A stretch of 64,000 bases of DNA from Hydrangea macrophylla (Eukaryota; Streptophyta; Magnoliopsida; Cornales; Hydrangeaceae), in assembly GCA_033977485.1 (NCBI GenBank), contig CM066982.1, positions 35,628,218 through 35,692,217 of the forward strand. The letters run 5' to 3'. How positions within the stretch are numbered: the stretch's first letter is position 1; every line of letters starts with the position of its first letter. Both the position numbers and the translations under genes were made by a program. The notes beneath the pieces are model-generated. The model made no database searches. It saw only the letters and a list, made by a program, of their open reading frames with translations, and was not told the origin of the DNA. This document shows positions 1 through 11,567 of the stretch, in pieces.

Positions 1-146
1 GTAGTTTGATCGTGATTTCATTAAGGGTATATCGGTTATTTCACACCGATTCATGCCGATCCAACGGCCGAGAAAGAAGTACGCAAGTTATTAACTTGCG
101 GACGGTCCGCACAAGAAGTGCTCTGACGAATTTGGTATGAGACTTT
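1..146. other. Unassigned flank with two adjacent inverted repeats
   Basis: No gene is visible. Positions 82-100 form a perfect inverted repeat (CGCAAGTTA, one base, TAACTTGCG), directly followed by CGGAC-G-GTCCG at 99-109. They could be the end of a larger element lying left of the window; nothing here fixes its identity. Confidence 0.4.
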
Positions 147-655
147 TTTTTTTTTTTTATCAAAGAGAACCAATTTCATTCAGACGGATTCCACAAGGTA
201 ACAAGTACAAACTGATTACAAGTGGAGAAATAAATAATCACAAAAATTGAAAAAAAAAAAACATAGCAACAAAGCAAACAAAAGAACAGAACACAACATC
301 ACCACTTGTAAAGTCGTACTACAACCTCCAATCCCAAGATAAGACCGTCTGTAGTGCAGCTCAAAAACGAGCCGGCTGAGGAGGAAGCTGCCATAGACCC
401 GCACTAAAGATCATCCAAACCGCACCAAGTCTACGAAGAGACCCGCCAAAACTTCAGATCTGTAAAGAGGGGGCCGGATCTAACCACAGAGAAAGCAGAT
501 CTAAAAGATCCAAGGTGAAGACACACACCCAACAAGCAAAGAAAGAGAAAAAAAAAAAAAAAAACCACAACCCCACAAAAAGGGAGAGAAACCCTCACAA
601 AAGGAGGGACAAAACCCCACAAAGGGGGACAGATCTCTCAACAAGAGAGAAAAAA
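147..655 (-). mobile_element. Probable LINE-derived 3' end or short non-autonomous LINE copy
   Basis: Read on the minus strand, this stretch ends in a run of A (plus-strand T-tract near 147-162). Just before it is the text AATGAAATTGGTTCTCTTTG, a style of 3' end common in plant L1-type LINEs. Upstream on the minus strand are T-rich and CCCTTTTTGTGGGG-like repeats, with no reverse transcriptase. No convincing target-site duplication was found, so the left limit at about 650 is a guess. Alternative: an A-rich non-coding region of another repeat. Confidence 0.4.
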
Positions 656-1390
656 TAACAAAAACTATTAAGTATAAGTGAATTTTGGTATATTAATGAC
701 CAATTCCTAAATATATAAATTTTAGAGAATAAGTTGATCAAAATATAAATATTAGCAACCGATTCATAAACAGCCATTAAAATAGTCACTTTTTTTTACT
801 TCTTTTGAAGGGAACAACAAATATCCCAAAACTTGCTAATCCAAATGCAATTACACATATTACAATATATGAATCCTAAATTTGAGAGAAGAAGTTGACT
901 AAATTGTAAATATTATGACCAATTCCTAAATAGTTGCCAAAATAGCCGCAATTTTTGACTTTTTTTAAGTGAATAATAAATATTCCAATAATTGCTGACC
1001 CAAATGTAATTAGACACAAGATTGTTGATTGAAACCTCATTATTATATTAAATAAAATTTTAAAAGCTGACCTGAATGTAATAATATTCTAAAATGACAT
1101 AATTACCCTCACACAAATTAATGTATCATTATGATGAGTACCACGATATACACGTAATTAAGGTATAGTGAAGGGGTATTATTTTAAAAGCTGATCTGAA
1201 TGTAATAATATTCTAAAATGACATAATTACCCTCACACAAATTAATGTATCATTATGATGAGTACCACGATATACACGTAATTAAGGTATAGTGATGGGG
1301 TATTATGGTCTAGAGAAGATGTAGAAGGGCAGTATGGTAATTGACTAAGTCTGGTTTCAGCTGCTGCATTCTTATATATATATATATATA
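656..1390. repeat. Diverged AT-rich repeats, including a 124-bp tandem duplication
   Basis: Units of roughly 150-180 bp built around GAAGTTGAC...AAATATTAGTGACCAATTCCTAAATAG recur here and inside the neighbouring Helitron. The stretch from 1058 to 1181 (from TTTTAAAAGCTGACC) is repeated almost exactly at 1182-1305. A third copy of that block lies at 2528-2730, on the other side of the Helitron. The simplest reading is an older, related Helitron-like copy into which the 1391-2495 element inserted. No coding sequence was seen. Confidence 0.5.
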
Positions 1391-2495
1391 CTAGTTGGAG
1401 CCCTGCGCGTTGCGCGGGGAATTTAATTGTGTCGTTTCATGTGGTTAAGTGGTTGTTAAACGTGTATAATAAGATGTTAAAACAGTTAAATAGGAAACTG
1501 TAAATGTAACTATTTAATCTAAAACTCTTCTCACGGAAGAAGTTGATAATTCTGACTATCTTATAAATGAGTAGTAAATGTACCTAATAAAGCGCCACTA
1601 AAAATATATGACACAAGTAGGATATTTCCTCTATAAAAAAAGGCCATGAATGTGTTTGTAGGCCTTAATTGATATTCGAATACAATCTATAAATCCTGAA
1701 TTTGAGGGAAGAAGTTGACCAAGATGTAAATATTAGTGACTAATTCATAATAGCTACTAAAATAGCCACTTTATTTGACATTTTAAATATTCCAGAGCAT
1801 AAATATTAGAGAAGAAGTTGACCAAAATGTGAATTAGTGACCAATTCCTAAATAGTTACTAAAATAGTCACTTTTTAAAACTTTTTTTAATGTGAATAAT
1901 AAATATCCCAAAACTTGCTGACCTAAATGCAATTACACATATTACAATATATGAATCCTAAATTTGAGAGAAGAAGTTGAGCAAATTGTAAATATTAGTG
2001 ACCAATTCCTAAATAACCACTAAAATTGCCACTTTTTTTAAAAAAAAATTTATGAAGTGAATAATAAATATCCCAAAAAAAATTGACCCAAATGTAATTA
2101 GACACAAATTGTTGATTGAAACCTCATTTGAGAGAAGAAGTTGATCAAATTATAAATATTAGTGATCAATTCCTAAATAGCCACCAAAATAGCCACTTTT
2201 GTTGACTTTTTTTGAAGCCAATAATAAATATCCCAAAAATTGTTGACCCAAATGTAATTAGACACAAGATTGTTGATTAAAATCTCATTATTATATTAAA
2301 TAAATTTCAAAAGCTGACTTGAATGTAATTATTTATCTAAAATGACAGATTTACCCTCAGATAAATCAGTATATCCTTACGATGTACCTTACGATGTATA
2401 GATAAATATATGGGTAATTATGGTGTTGTGAAGGGCAAAAGAGAAAGTTCATATTTGTTGACATGCTTGTTTATTCGTTTGTATAGTATAGTAGA
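1391..2495 (-). mobile_element. Short non-autonomous Helitron
   Basis: On the minus strand the element starts TCTACTATACTATAC (from 2495) and ends in CTAG (1394-1391). Six bases before that CTAG is a GC-rich hairpin (CCCCGCGC, loop, GCGCAGGG-type arms). It sits between an A (1390) and a T (2496), matching Helitron insertion between A and T without target duplication. The 1.1 kb between the ends is AT-rich and holds several repeated units but no Rep/helicase ORF, so it would depend on an autonomous partner. The TA-microsatellite on both sides makes the exact A/T junction less certain. Confidence 0.6.
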
Positions 2496-3082
2496 TATAT
2501 ATATATATATATAATATATAAATAAAATTTTAAAAGCTGACCTGAATGTAATAATATTTTGAAATGACATAATTACCCTCACACAAATTAATGTATCATT
2601 ATGATGAGTACCACGATATACACGTAATTAAGGTATTGTGAAGGGGTATTATGGTCTGGAGAAGATGCTGAAGGGCAGTATGGTAATTGACTAAGTCAGG
2701 TTTTAGTTGCTGCATTCTTATATATATAAGGTTTGATATATATATATATATATGTTTGCAAAAATTGGGCACACACTTTTTGTTCAGTGCTGCATATGTA
2801 ATAGTGCAAATTACACTGACATCTCCTAAAATATGAGGTATCTAATAATGACAGAAATCTCTATAGTGTTTCAAGAATTACACTTATCTTTTTTCTATTT
2901 TGGAAATAACTATTATACTTTTTGACAAATCATTAAAAAAATTATCTACTATCTCTTGAAAATGAAAAAAAAAATTTAAAAATAAAAATTAAAAAGTAAT
3001 AATAATAATAATAATAATCGACAAAATTTCAGTATATACAAACCAAATCATTATATTTCATTTCATAAGGAAGGAAGGTTAT
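2496..3082. other. AT-rich spacer with one diverged repeat copy and a (TAA)n run
   Basis: 2528-2730 is the third copy of the block seen at 1058-1305. The remainder is AT-rich with a short (TAA)n microsatellite at about 2997-3018. No gene or RNA was recognised. Confidence 0.5.
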
Positions 3083-3565
3083 TGTAACAACCCGAAAATT
3101 TGTAAGTGCTTAAATAATATTTTTATTGAAATTTCAGTTAGCAATATTATATGAGTGTGCCTATGTAAGACATGTGTTTGGAAAATTTTAAGTGTTTGGT
3201 GGACATATAAATTAAATCATGAATGAGCGTATTTAGTTTGGGAGTTATATTTTATTAATTTATATTTGTTAAAAAATAAAATGAAGGGTTGATATATATT
3301 TTTGTTATATAGTGTTTACAAGCCCGCGAATGTGTTAAATAATGTAATTAACATTAAAACTTAGTACCGGGGTCATGGGTACCCATTGGTCTACTCATTT
3401 TAACACTTTGTACTGCATTCTGGGCTCATATAGGTCTCTTTTGTGAGCCCACAAGAAGAAAAACGGGATTTATATATTTTTGTGTGTTTTATTGACATGT
3501 GTTGTGTGTGTAGTGTACATATATCTTATATTAAAAACCCTAGCCACCCAAAAGAAAGAACAGAC

Positions 3566-3625
<60 letters not shown>

Positions 3626-3660
3626 AGAAGAAGAAGAAGAAGAAGAAGAAGAAGAAGAAA
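3566..3660. repeat. Compound microsatellite (TG)n(AG)n(GAA)n in 5' LTR
   Basis: Three abutting simple repeats lie in the transcribed half of the LTR. The matching tract in the 3' LTR (7529-7635) is longer, showing slippage after insertion. Confidence 0.9.
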
Positions 3661-4736
3661 AGGGAGGAGAAAGGAGAAGGATTCCGGATTCGTGGTCACG
3701 TGGGGAATCGCGGAGCATTCGTGGTTGTCAATTTTGGATTGAACTAGGTGAGTTAAACTTTGTGTATTCATATATATATATATATACACGTATGTATATG
3801 TGTATACGGGGGTAATTAAATTAGTATGTACACTTTTAATTTAATTTTTAGGGTTAAATCTGTGTAATGAATATACGCTATTGTTGAAGTAATTTAGATA
3901 GTTTAATTTCCTTCGGATGACTTTGCGATCATGACATTAGGGTATTCGAATGGGTAGGTGAATCATTAGTTTGATCAAAACCATAGGTGAAATATTCATA
4001 TTTGTTAGCAAATAGATGTGAAATTCGTTTTATGTGTAATTTATACAGTCGCAGAAACTTTAGAAAATTATTAGAAAATCGTGGCTTTGAATTTGAACAT
4101 TCTGTCCGCGTGTCTTATGTAAAACGTGATTCTGCACACTTTTCGTGTTTTAAGTTTTTCCTGATTCTACACCGTTTGGGCAGAAATTTAAGATTACAGT
4201 AGCAGTTTTTAATATAGTTCAACGTGCAAATTGGAGAATATGATTTCTTATTATGTGCTTTATGTATGCTAATATTGAATGTTGGGTTGAGATTATTATA
4301 CCTAAAATAACTGATCTTATTTTGTGGTCATTTTGATAAAAATGAGTAAATTAGATACGTTGAATAGTATATTAGAGATCTTGTAATTTGATTGGAAATT
4401 TTGAGGGAAGATTGTTATGGGTTAATTGATAAAACCCTTTATTGTAAGAAATTGGAATACATCTAAAAGTTAGAGATGTGATTGGATGATAAGACGGAAC
4501 TATGTAATAAACGTGAAATTTACAATTATTGGGATAATACGAACGATAAGTGATAATTGCAACATAGTTCTTTAGTGTTCACCGCTCCCCGTTGTGTGAT
4601 AGGTTTTTTTTTTTTGTAGCTCGACTTGCTGAGTGTACCCTTTTGCCAGTGGCTTCGTGATCAAGCTGGCCTAAGCCTTATGCCCGGCTTATTTGTTAGA
4701 CGTCTAGGCATATTGACTGGCCTTCTGTGTGTATAC

Positions 4737-4766
4737 CTAGTTTGGTTGATACCCCAACCAAACTAG
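4737..4766. repeat. Perfect 12-bp-arm hairpin within the 5' LTR
   Basis: CTAGTTTGGTTG (4737-4748), a six-base loop, then CAACCAAACTAG (4755-4766). The same structure is intact in the 3' LTR at 8710-8739. Its role is unknown. Confidence 0.8.
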
Positions 4767-5856
4767 CACCAGAGTGGATGTTAGTAGTATGTCCGGGCAC
4801 ACATGGGATATATGTGTAGGTGTACCATGGAGGGTGGCCAAGTGGTGAACCTAGGGAACACAAAGATAAATTAAAGGCTAATAAATAATGACAATGGAGT
4901 ATTTCATAAGACTGATAAGCGTGGAAAAATGAATGCGATGTTTGAGCTAGAATGTGAACGGGTTGTATACAGAATTGTTTGCTTGGTTTATGATCATTCA
5001 ATTTGCAGGGTGCGCCCACTAACGTATTACAGGTTTGGCTCACCATAAGTAATGGGTAAGTATGAAACTCGTAGTAACTTTGAATTTTGGGCAAGAAACT
5101 ACTTGCCACCACATAAATGAAAACTACTCTATTGTCCAGATATGTGTGTGGAACTACCTGTCTTGACCCAAGAGTACTGTAGTGTAATTTGTTGTCTACG
5201 GGTTCAAATTGGATCCCTAAGACTTGTTGTTTTGTTTAACTCATACCAGTCATGTGACTGACCCGAGTGTGTTATACATTCGGGGGCGTTTCTATATGAA
5301 ACGTAGTCGAATGTATTTGTGCAGGTTTAGTTTTTGGAGATTTTCGTTGGAGCTTCTGTTTGGGTGAAGAGATGGTCATTGTGTTGTTTATTATTGGAGT
5401 TGTACTTATTTTTGTTGTACTTGATTGTATTTTATTTTCTGGCATTGTGGGTCAGTATGAATAATTGTAATAAATATGATATATTGGGTATTGGGAACGT
5501 TGTAGTTACTCTGACCAATGGATGTATAGATTTTATTCTTATTTATTTTTATTCCCGCTGAACTCTGTATGTGGACATTTTATTTATGAAAATGATTTTT
5601 TTTTTTTAATTGAAAAGTGATTTAATATTTATTATGGAACTTTAGTTCTTTTATAATGAAATAGATGTTTGGGAATACAGGTTTATTAATAAAATTTTTT
5701 TTTTAAAAACACAAGATCACATGTCTTTATTTAAGGAGTATTAAATACTGTTTTCAATAAATTATCTGTTAGCCTGTGTGAGGGTAATTGAATATTAGTC
5801 CGGATACAAGCTCTGGATTGAATATTTGGTTGTCCAAAAATCGGGGTGTGACAGTT

Positions 5857-5868
5857 TGGTATCAGAGC
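5857..5868 (+). promoter_or_regulatory. Primer-binding site (initiator tRNA-Met)
   Basis: TGGTATCAGAGC lies three bases after the 5' LTR end. It is complementary to the 3' end of plant initiator tRNA-Met, the usual primer for minus-strand synthesis in many plant gypsy and copia elements. Confidence 0.9.
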
Positions 5869-7031
5869 TTAAGGTTAGCTTAGAGAGTCTAGGTGATCCT
5901 CGGAATGTGGAGTAAGGAGTTGGTCAGAGTTATAGGTTTGCGATTTATTGGGTTCGGGTCATGTGTGTCTATGTGTTTACTTATGTAAAAGTTAACTACA
6001 GATGTGTACCTATTATTAAAAAAAAAAAAAAAAAATTTAGTTGATTTTAAATGTATACCATATTAGGAGTATTGGTAACGTTATTTAATATTGATTAATA
6101 GAGCATGCATCATTTTAATTCTCATGGGATGAAATAGTAGAGGGGAGATGTAATTTTCTTCGTCAGGCGGTTGAGTTCAGGAGTAGTACTGGAATATCTT
6201 CTTCGAGTTATTATTATCTGGCAGTATCAACTTAACATTCAGAAGGGTATTATTCTATTGGAGTATCGGGATTCTCTTATTCTCAGAAGACTTATTATTT
6301 TATCAGCAGGATTTCTATTGTCCCTTTTATTATCTACTGAGTTGATTATTGGACTTAATTTATTGGGCATTTGGATATTCTCAGAAGACTTATTATTTTA
6401 TTAGCAGGATTTCTATTGTCCCTTTTATTATCTACTGAGTTGATTATTGGACTTCATTTATTGGGCATTTGGACTTCTTATACTATCGGCAAATCTGTCA
6501 TATTCTCTATGGGTGTTCTGTACAACCGTCTATTATTACGGATTTTCTTGATTTCTGATTATTACTCTGATTATTACCAGACAAGGATATATTTCTCTTC
6601 AGTGCCAGTAAATATTTCTCAGATGTGGTTGGAGCGGTAAGTAAGTATTGGATATCCCGATGAAGTGTTGTGCGGGACACAGTAAGAGGGGAACATGTGC
6701 ACTCACGTAGTCATATCTTTGTGAAATTAATCAATTCTTGCTTTTAATAAATGGTTAATATCTAGTGCTTTATGTGAAATTATGTGCTTTACCTTACTGG
6801 TGTTGTGTCTTGTGTGTCTGTTAAAATTTAACAAGCGACTATATGAGACTATGGGTATATACATGAGTGTTTCCTTGTTTGGATTATTCGCTCAATGTAC
6901 CAGGTCTCATTACTGTCGGGAGTTAAACGATAGCGACATTTCGATGTTGGATTGCTTTCATTGTGTGTTTAACGTCATGCATATTAATTATCTGTATTTG
7001 TTGTACCCCAAATTTCGGGACGAAATTTCTT
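5869..7031 (+). other. Non-coding interior of the large-LTR element
   Basis: About 1.16 kb without recognisable retroviral domains. A 98-bp unit is tandemly duplicated (6281-6378 and 6379-6475, starting TCTCAGAAGACTTATTATTT). Short open frames at 6171-6404, 6371-6640 and 6782-7117 have no motif I recognise, and the first two owe their similarity to the duplication. Confidence 0.6.
6281..6475. repeat. 98-bp tandem duplication in the element interior
   Basis: Two head-to-tail copies (6281-6378, 6379-6475) are nearly identical, with only a few substitutions, which implies a recent local duplication. Confidence 0.85.
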
Positions 7032-7045
7032 TAAGGAGGGTAGAA
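7032..7045 (+). promoter_or_regulatory. Polypurine tract before the 3' LTR
   Basis: TAAGGAGGGTAGAA directly precedes the TGTAACAACCC start of the 3' LTR, the expected position for plus-strand priming. Confidence 0.8.
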
Positions 7046-7528
7046 TGTAACAACCCGAAAATTTGTAAGTGCTTAAATAATATTTTTATTGAAATTTCAG
7101 TTAGCAATATTATATGAGTGTGCCTATGTAAGACATGTGTTTGGAAAATTTTAAGTGTTTGGTGGACATATAAATTAAATCATGAATGAGCGTATTTAGT
7201 TTGGGAGTTATATTTTATTAATTTATATTTGTTAAAAAATAAAATGAAGGGTTGATATGTATTTTTGTTATATAGTGTTTACAAGCCCGCGAATGTGTTA
7301 AATAATGTAATTAACATTAAAACTTAGTACCGGGGTCATGGGTACCCATTGGTCTACTCATTTTAACACTTTGTACTGCATTCTGGGCTCATATAGGTCT
7401 CTTTTGTGAGCCCACAAGAAGAAAAACGGGATTTATATATTTTTGTGTGTTTTATTGACATGTGTTGTGTGTGTAGTGTACATATATCTTATATTAAAAA
7501 CCCTAGCCACCCAAAAGAAAGAACAGAC

Positions 7529-7594
<66 letters not shown>

Positions 7595-9848
7595 AGAAGA
7601 AGAAGAAGAAGAAGAAGAAGAAGAAGAAGAAGAAAAGGGAGGAGAAAGGAGAAGGATTCCGGATTCGTGGTCACGTGGGGAATCGCGGAGCATTCGTGGT
7701 TGTCAATTTTGGATTGAACTAGGTGAGTTAAACTTTGTGTATTCATATATATATATATATACACGTATGTATATGTGTATACGGGGGTAATTAAATTAGT
7801 ATGTACACTTTTAATTTAATTTTTAGGGTTAAATCTGTGTAATGAATATACGCTATTGTTGAAGTAATTTAGATAGTTTAATTTCCTTCGGATGACTTTG
7901 CGATCATGACATTAGGGTATTCGAATGGGTAGGTGAATCGTTAGTTTGATCAAAACCATAGGTGAAATATTCATATTTGTTAGCAAATAGATGTGAAATT
8001 CGTTTTATGTGTAATTTACACAGTCGCAGAAACTTTAGAAAATTATTAGAAAATCGTGGCTTTGAATTTGAACATTCTGTCAGCGTGTCTTATGTAAAAC
8101 GTGATTCTGCACACTTTTCGTGTTTTAAGTTTTTCCTGATTCTGCACCGTTTGGGCAGAAATTTAAGATTACAGTAGCAGTTTTCAATATAGTTCAACGT
8201 GCAAATTGGAGAATATGATTTCTTATTATGTGCTTTATGTATGCTAATATTGAATGTTGGGTTGAGATTATTATACCTAAAATAACTGATCTTATTTTGT
8301 GGTCATTTTGATAAAAATGAGTAAATTAGATACGTTGAATAGTATATTAGAGATCTTGTAATTTGATTGGAAATTTTGAGGGAAGATTGTTATGGGTTAA
8401 TTGATAAAACCATTTATTGTAAGAAATTGGAATACATCTAAAAGTTAGAGATGTGATTGGATGATAAGACGGAACTATGTAATAAACGTGAAATTTACAA
8501 TTATTGGGATAATACGAACGATAAGTGATAATTGCAACATAGTTCTTTAGTGTTCACCGCTCCCCGTTGTGTGATATGTTTTTTTTTTGTAGCTCGACTT
8601 GCTGAGTGTACCCTTTTGCCAGTGGCTTCGTGATCAAGCTGGCCTAAGCCTTATGCCCGGCTTATTTGTTAGACGTCTAGGCATATTGACTGGCCTTCTG
8701 TGTGTATACCTAGTTTGGTTGATACCCCAACCAAACTAGCACCAGAGTGGATGTTAGTAGTATGTCCGGGCACACATGGGATATATGTGTGGGTGTACCA
8801 TGGAGGGTGGCCAAGTGGTGAACCTAGGGAACACAAAGATAAATTAAAGGCTAATAAATAATGACAATGGAGTATTTCATAAGACTGATAAGCGTGGAAA
8901 AATGAATGCGATGTTTGAGCTAGAATGTGGACGGTTTGTATACAGAATTGTTTGCTTGGTTTATGATCATTCAATTTGCAGGATGGTGCGCCCACTAAAG
9001 TATTACAGGTTTGGCTCACCATAAGTAATGGGTAAGTATGAAACTCGTGGTAACTTTGGATTTTGGGCAAGAAACTACTTGCCACCACATAAATGAAAAC
9101 TACTCTATTGTCCAGATATGTGTGTGGAACTACCTGTCTTGACCCAAGAGTACTGTAGTGTAATTTGTTGTCTACGGGTTCAAATTGGATCCCTAAGACT
9201 TGTTGTTTTGTTTAACTCATACCAGTCATGTGACTGACCCGAGTGTGTTATACATTCGGGGGCGTTTCTATATGAAACGTAGTCGAATGTATTTGTGCAG
9301 GTTTAGTTTTTGGAGATTTTCGTTGGAGCTTCTGTTTGGGTGAAGAGATGGTCATTGTGTTGTTTATTATTGGAGTTGTACTTATTTTTGTTGTACTTGA
9401 TTGTATTTTATTTTCTGGCATTGTGGGTCAGTATGTATAATTGTAATAAATATGATATATTGGGTATTGGGAACGTTGTAGTTACTCTGACCAATGGATG
9501 TATAGATTTTATTCTTATTTATTTTTATTCCCGCTGAACTCTGTATGTGGACATTTTATTTATGAAAATGATTTTTTTTTTAAATTGAAAAGTGATTTAA
9601 TATTTATAATGGAACTTTAGTTCTTTTATAATGAAATGGATGTTTGGGAATACAGGTTTATTAATAAAGGATTTTTTTTTAAAACACAAGATCACATGTC
9701 TTTATTTAAGGAGTATTAAATACTGTTTTCAATAAATTATCTGTTAGCCTGTGTGAGGGTGTCGCTCTCGGTGTTTTGGTAATTGAATATTAGTCCGGAT
9801 ACAAGCTCTGGATTGAATATTTGGTTGTCCAAAAATTGGGGTGTGACA
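7046..9848 (+). repeat. 3' LTR of the large-LTR gypsy element
   Basis: 2803 bp, nearly identical to the 5' LTR. The differences are scattered substitutions, longer AG and GAA runs (7529-7635) and an extra 20 bp at 9761-9780. That extra block is bounded by GGT on both sides, so deletion by slippage in the 5' LTR is an easy explanation. It ends GTGTGACA followed by the GTTAT duplication. Confidence 0.88.
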
Positions 9849-9853
9849 GTTAT

Positions 9854-10409
9854 ATATATTTGACAGGATTAACTTTTTGGTTGAAATGGGATGGCGTTCA
9901 AACTCCCGAAATGCAGTCTAGAAAGCAGGTCCTTCACTTTCTAACTGGACTGACTCGGGAAGGGTCAATCTCCTCCGGAGCATGCTTCACAACCACACAT
10001 TCATCCTAACCAAATAGTATAATCTATTTCTCAACGATTCTTTTCTCCACTAATCACCCTTTCCAACCAACTCGCCTGATCGATCTTGTAAAATCAGCTA
10101 ATTCAAAGGGGTTCATTTGGTCTGAAGTTCTCAGAACGAATCATTTGCTTTATCAAAAAAATGTTTGAGGGGGTCTTGGTTGGCTCCCTATTTTCAACCA
10201 TTACAGTTGGTGTCGACCATGTAACCTCTAGAACCCTAAAGTATTTTCGTTATGTGCTGTAATACTTGAATCGTATTTTCTATATTGAATCTGTGGATTT
10301 CGATTTCATTTCTGTAATTAGTTTAACATTCCTAGTCTTTTATAGAAATAGACCTAGGATCGATTTTCTTAAGATCGATCTTGATAATCAATCCTACTAA
10401 GATCGATCT
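9854..10409. other. Unassigned spacer
   Basis: No element ends and no coding sequence were recognised. Near its right edge the palindrome-bearing text AAGATCGATCTTG occurs twice (about 10370 and 10400). It may be fragments of an older element or genuine low-copy DNA. Confidence 0.3.
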
Positions 10410-11366
10410 TGTCACGCCCTGGAACAGCAAAAATAGATAAAATAAATTCTTTTTTGGGTCCATGGGCAATGACTGGTGAAATCACTGAATTGGATCCAAA
10501 ATAATACCAATCGATTAAAACTTTGGCAATCGATTGGGAGTCATACTATACCAATCGATTGCGATAAAATCCAATTGATTGGGTTCTATGGCAATCGATT
10601 GGGAAACAGCCCAATAAATTGGGACTTCGTCTTCTCCAAAAGAATGATAGTCCAGCAGAATTAAACGTTGGAAAGACGTTTTGCTATGTATTTCCTTCTT
10701 TAAAACTTGTAAAGCATCATTTTAAAGGGACCAAGTGAGTTAGAACTCACTTTGAGTGTGTGCATAGGTGTGTGTGGGTCTTGGGAGCTTCCAAGCTCAC
10801 TTCCTCTCCTCCTCCTCCTTCTCCTTCTCAATCTCTCTTCTCTTCCTCTTCTGCTTACTCCTTCTTTCTGTTCTTCTCTTCTTTCTATTGTGCAGAGAGT
10901 GTGTGTGTAGAGAGGTATATATATAGGTGTGTATATATTGGTATATATGTGTATGTGAGTGTATATATATGATACACAAACTCTCTTTCTCCCCAAAACT
11001 ATCAAAACCAACCCCATCCCACGAAATCATCTCATATATATATATAGGAAAAGAGAGTGCCACGATTCAGAACGCGAAGCAACTGGAAGACTAAGTTCAA
11101 CTGGGTGGCAATCGATTGGCATTAGATATTTATGAGGGCAATCGATTGGATGCAGGGCAATCGATTGGAAATGTGGCCACGTCATGAATTCAGGTCGGCA
11201 GGGTGGTAATTGATTGAGAGTCAAAAAGTGGCAATCAATTGGGTTAAAAGGTCTAATCGATTGGGACCAAGAATTATCCAACAGAAAGGTAAGGATCATA
11301 CAGGTGCACAAGGAATAGTATCAAGTCTCATTTATTAATATACACCCTAAAATATAGGGTATTACA
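10410..11366 (-). mobile_element. Probable solo or orphan chromovirus-type LTR
   Basis: Read on the minus strand it begins TGTAATACCC (from 11366) and ends GGGCGTGACA (10410). This is the same end pattern as the other Tekay-like LTRs in the window. It has no internal region or partner LTR nearby. The flanking 5-mers (GATCT and AATCC) do not match, so it may have formed by unequal recombination between different insertions. Two clusters of the palindrome CCAATCGATTGG or near variants lie at 10497-10620 and 11109-11262. Confidence 0.6.
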
Positions 11367-11567
11367 AATCCTGTACTTCGTTTTTTGCCAATTGGCAGCA
11401 GCGTTTCTGCCCATCATCTGCACTCTCATCACCACCACTACACCACCTCTGGATCCTTGAAAACCCTCCCTGCACACTCATCATCATCCCCCGAGCCTCA
11501 TCATAACATCTCCATGCACTTGTCACCTCACTTACACCACCATCATCACCTTACACCTTGATCATCA

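Larger units (their letters stand above)
3083..5853 (+). repeat. 5' LTR of the large-LTR gypsy element
   Basis: The LTR runs from TGTAACAACCC to GTGTGACA, 2771 bp. It contains a compound microsatellite, (TG)n(AG)n(GAA)n, at about 3566-3660 and a strong 12-bp-arm hairpin at 4737-4766. Compared with the 3' LTR it lacks a 20-bp block after 5783 and has shorter AG and GAA runs. Open frames on both strands across the microsatellite, and a 138-codon antisense frame at 4696-5112, look incidental. Confidence 0.88.
3083..9848 (+). mobile_element. Complete non-autonomous Ty3/gypsy element with giant LTRs (LARD-like)
   Basis: Two nearly identical LTRs of about 2.8 kb (3083-5853 and 7046-9848) start TGTAACAACCCG and end GGGTGTGACA. 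They flank only about 1.2 kb of internal DNA. The element is bordered by a perfect 5-bp target duplication, GTTAT (3078-3082 and 9849-9853). A primer-binding site follows the first LTR and a polypurine tract precedes the second. The LTR start and the segment before the 3' LTR (AATTTCGGGACGAAATTTCT, then AAGGAGGG) resemble plant Del/Tekay-type chromoviruses. No gag, protease, reverse transcriptase or integrase remains, so it must have moved using proteins from an autonomous relative. The close LTR identity suggests a fairly recent insertion. Confidence 0.88.

Noticed and set aside
3443..3815. Several open frames encoding RERERE, EEEE, LSLSLS or THTHTH runs
   Set aside because: They are translations of the (TG)n(AG)n(GAA)n microsatellite in different frames and strands.
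4696..5112. 138-codon antisense open frame in the giant LTR, also open at 8669-9088
   Set aside because: Both copies are nearly identical only because the LTRs are young; an indel (AGGGTGCG versus AGGATGGTGCG) already alters the protein, and no domain or start context supports it.
5857..5868. Possible tRNA gene fragment at TGGTATCAGAGC
   Set aside because: Only the 3' complement of tRNA-iMet is present, in the position of a retrotransposon primer-binding site; there is no cloverleaf or A/B box.
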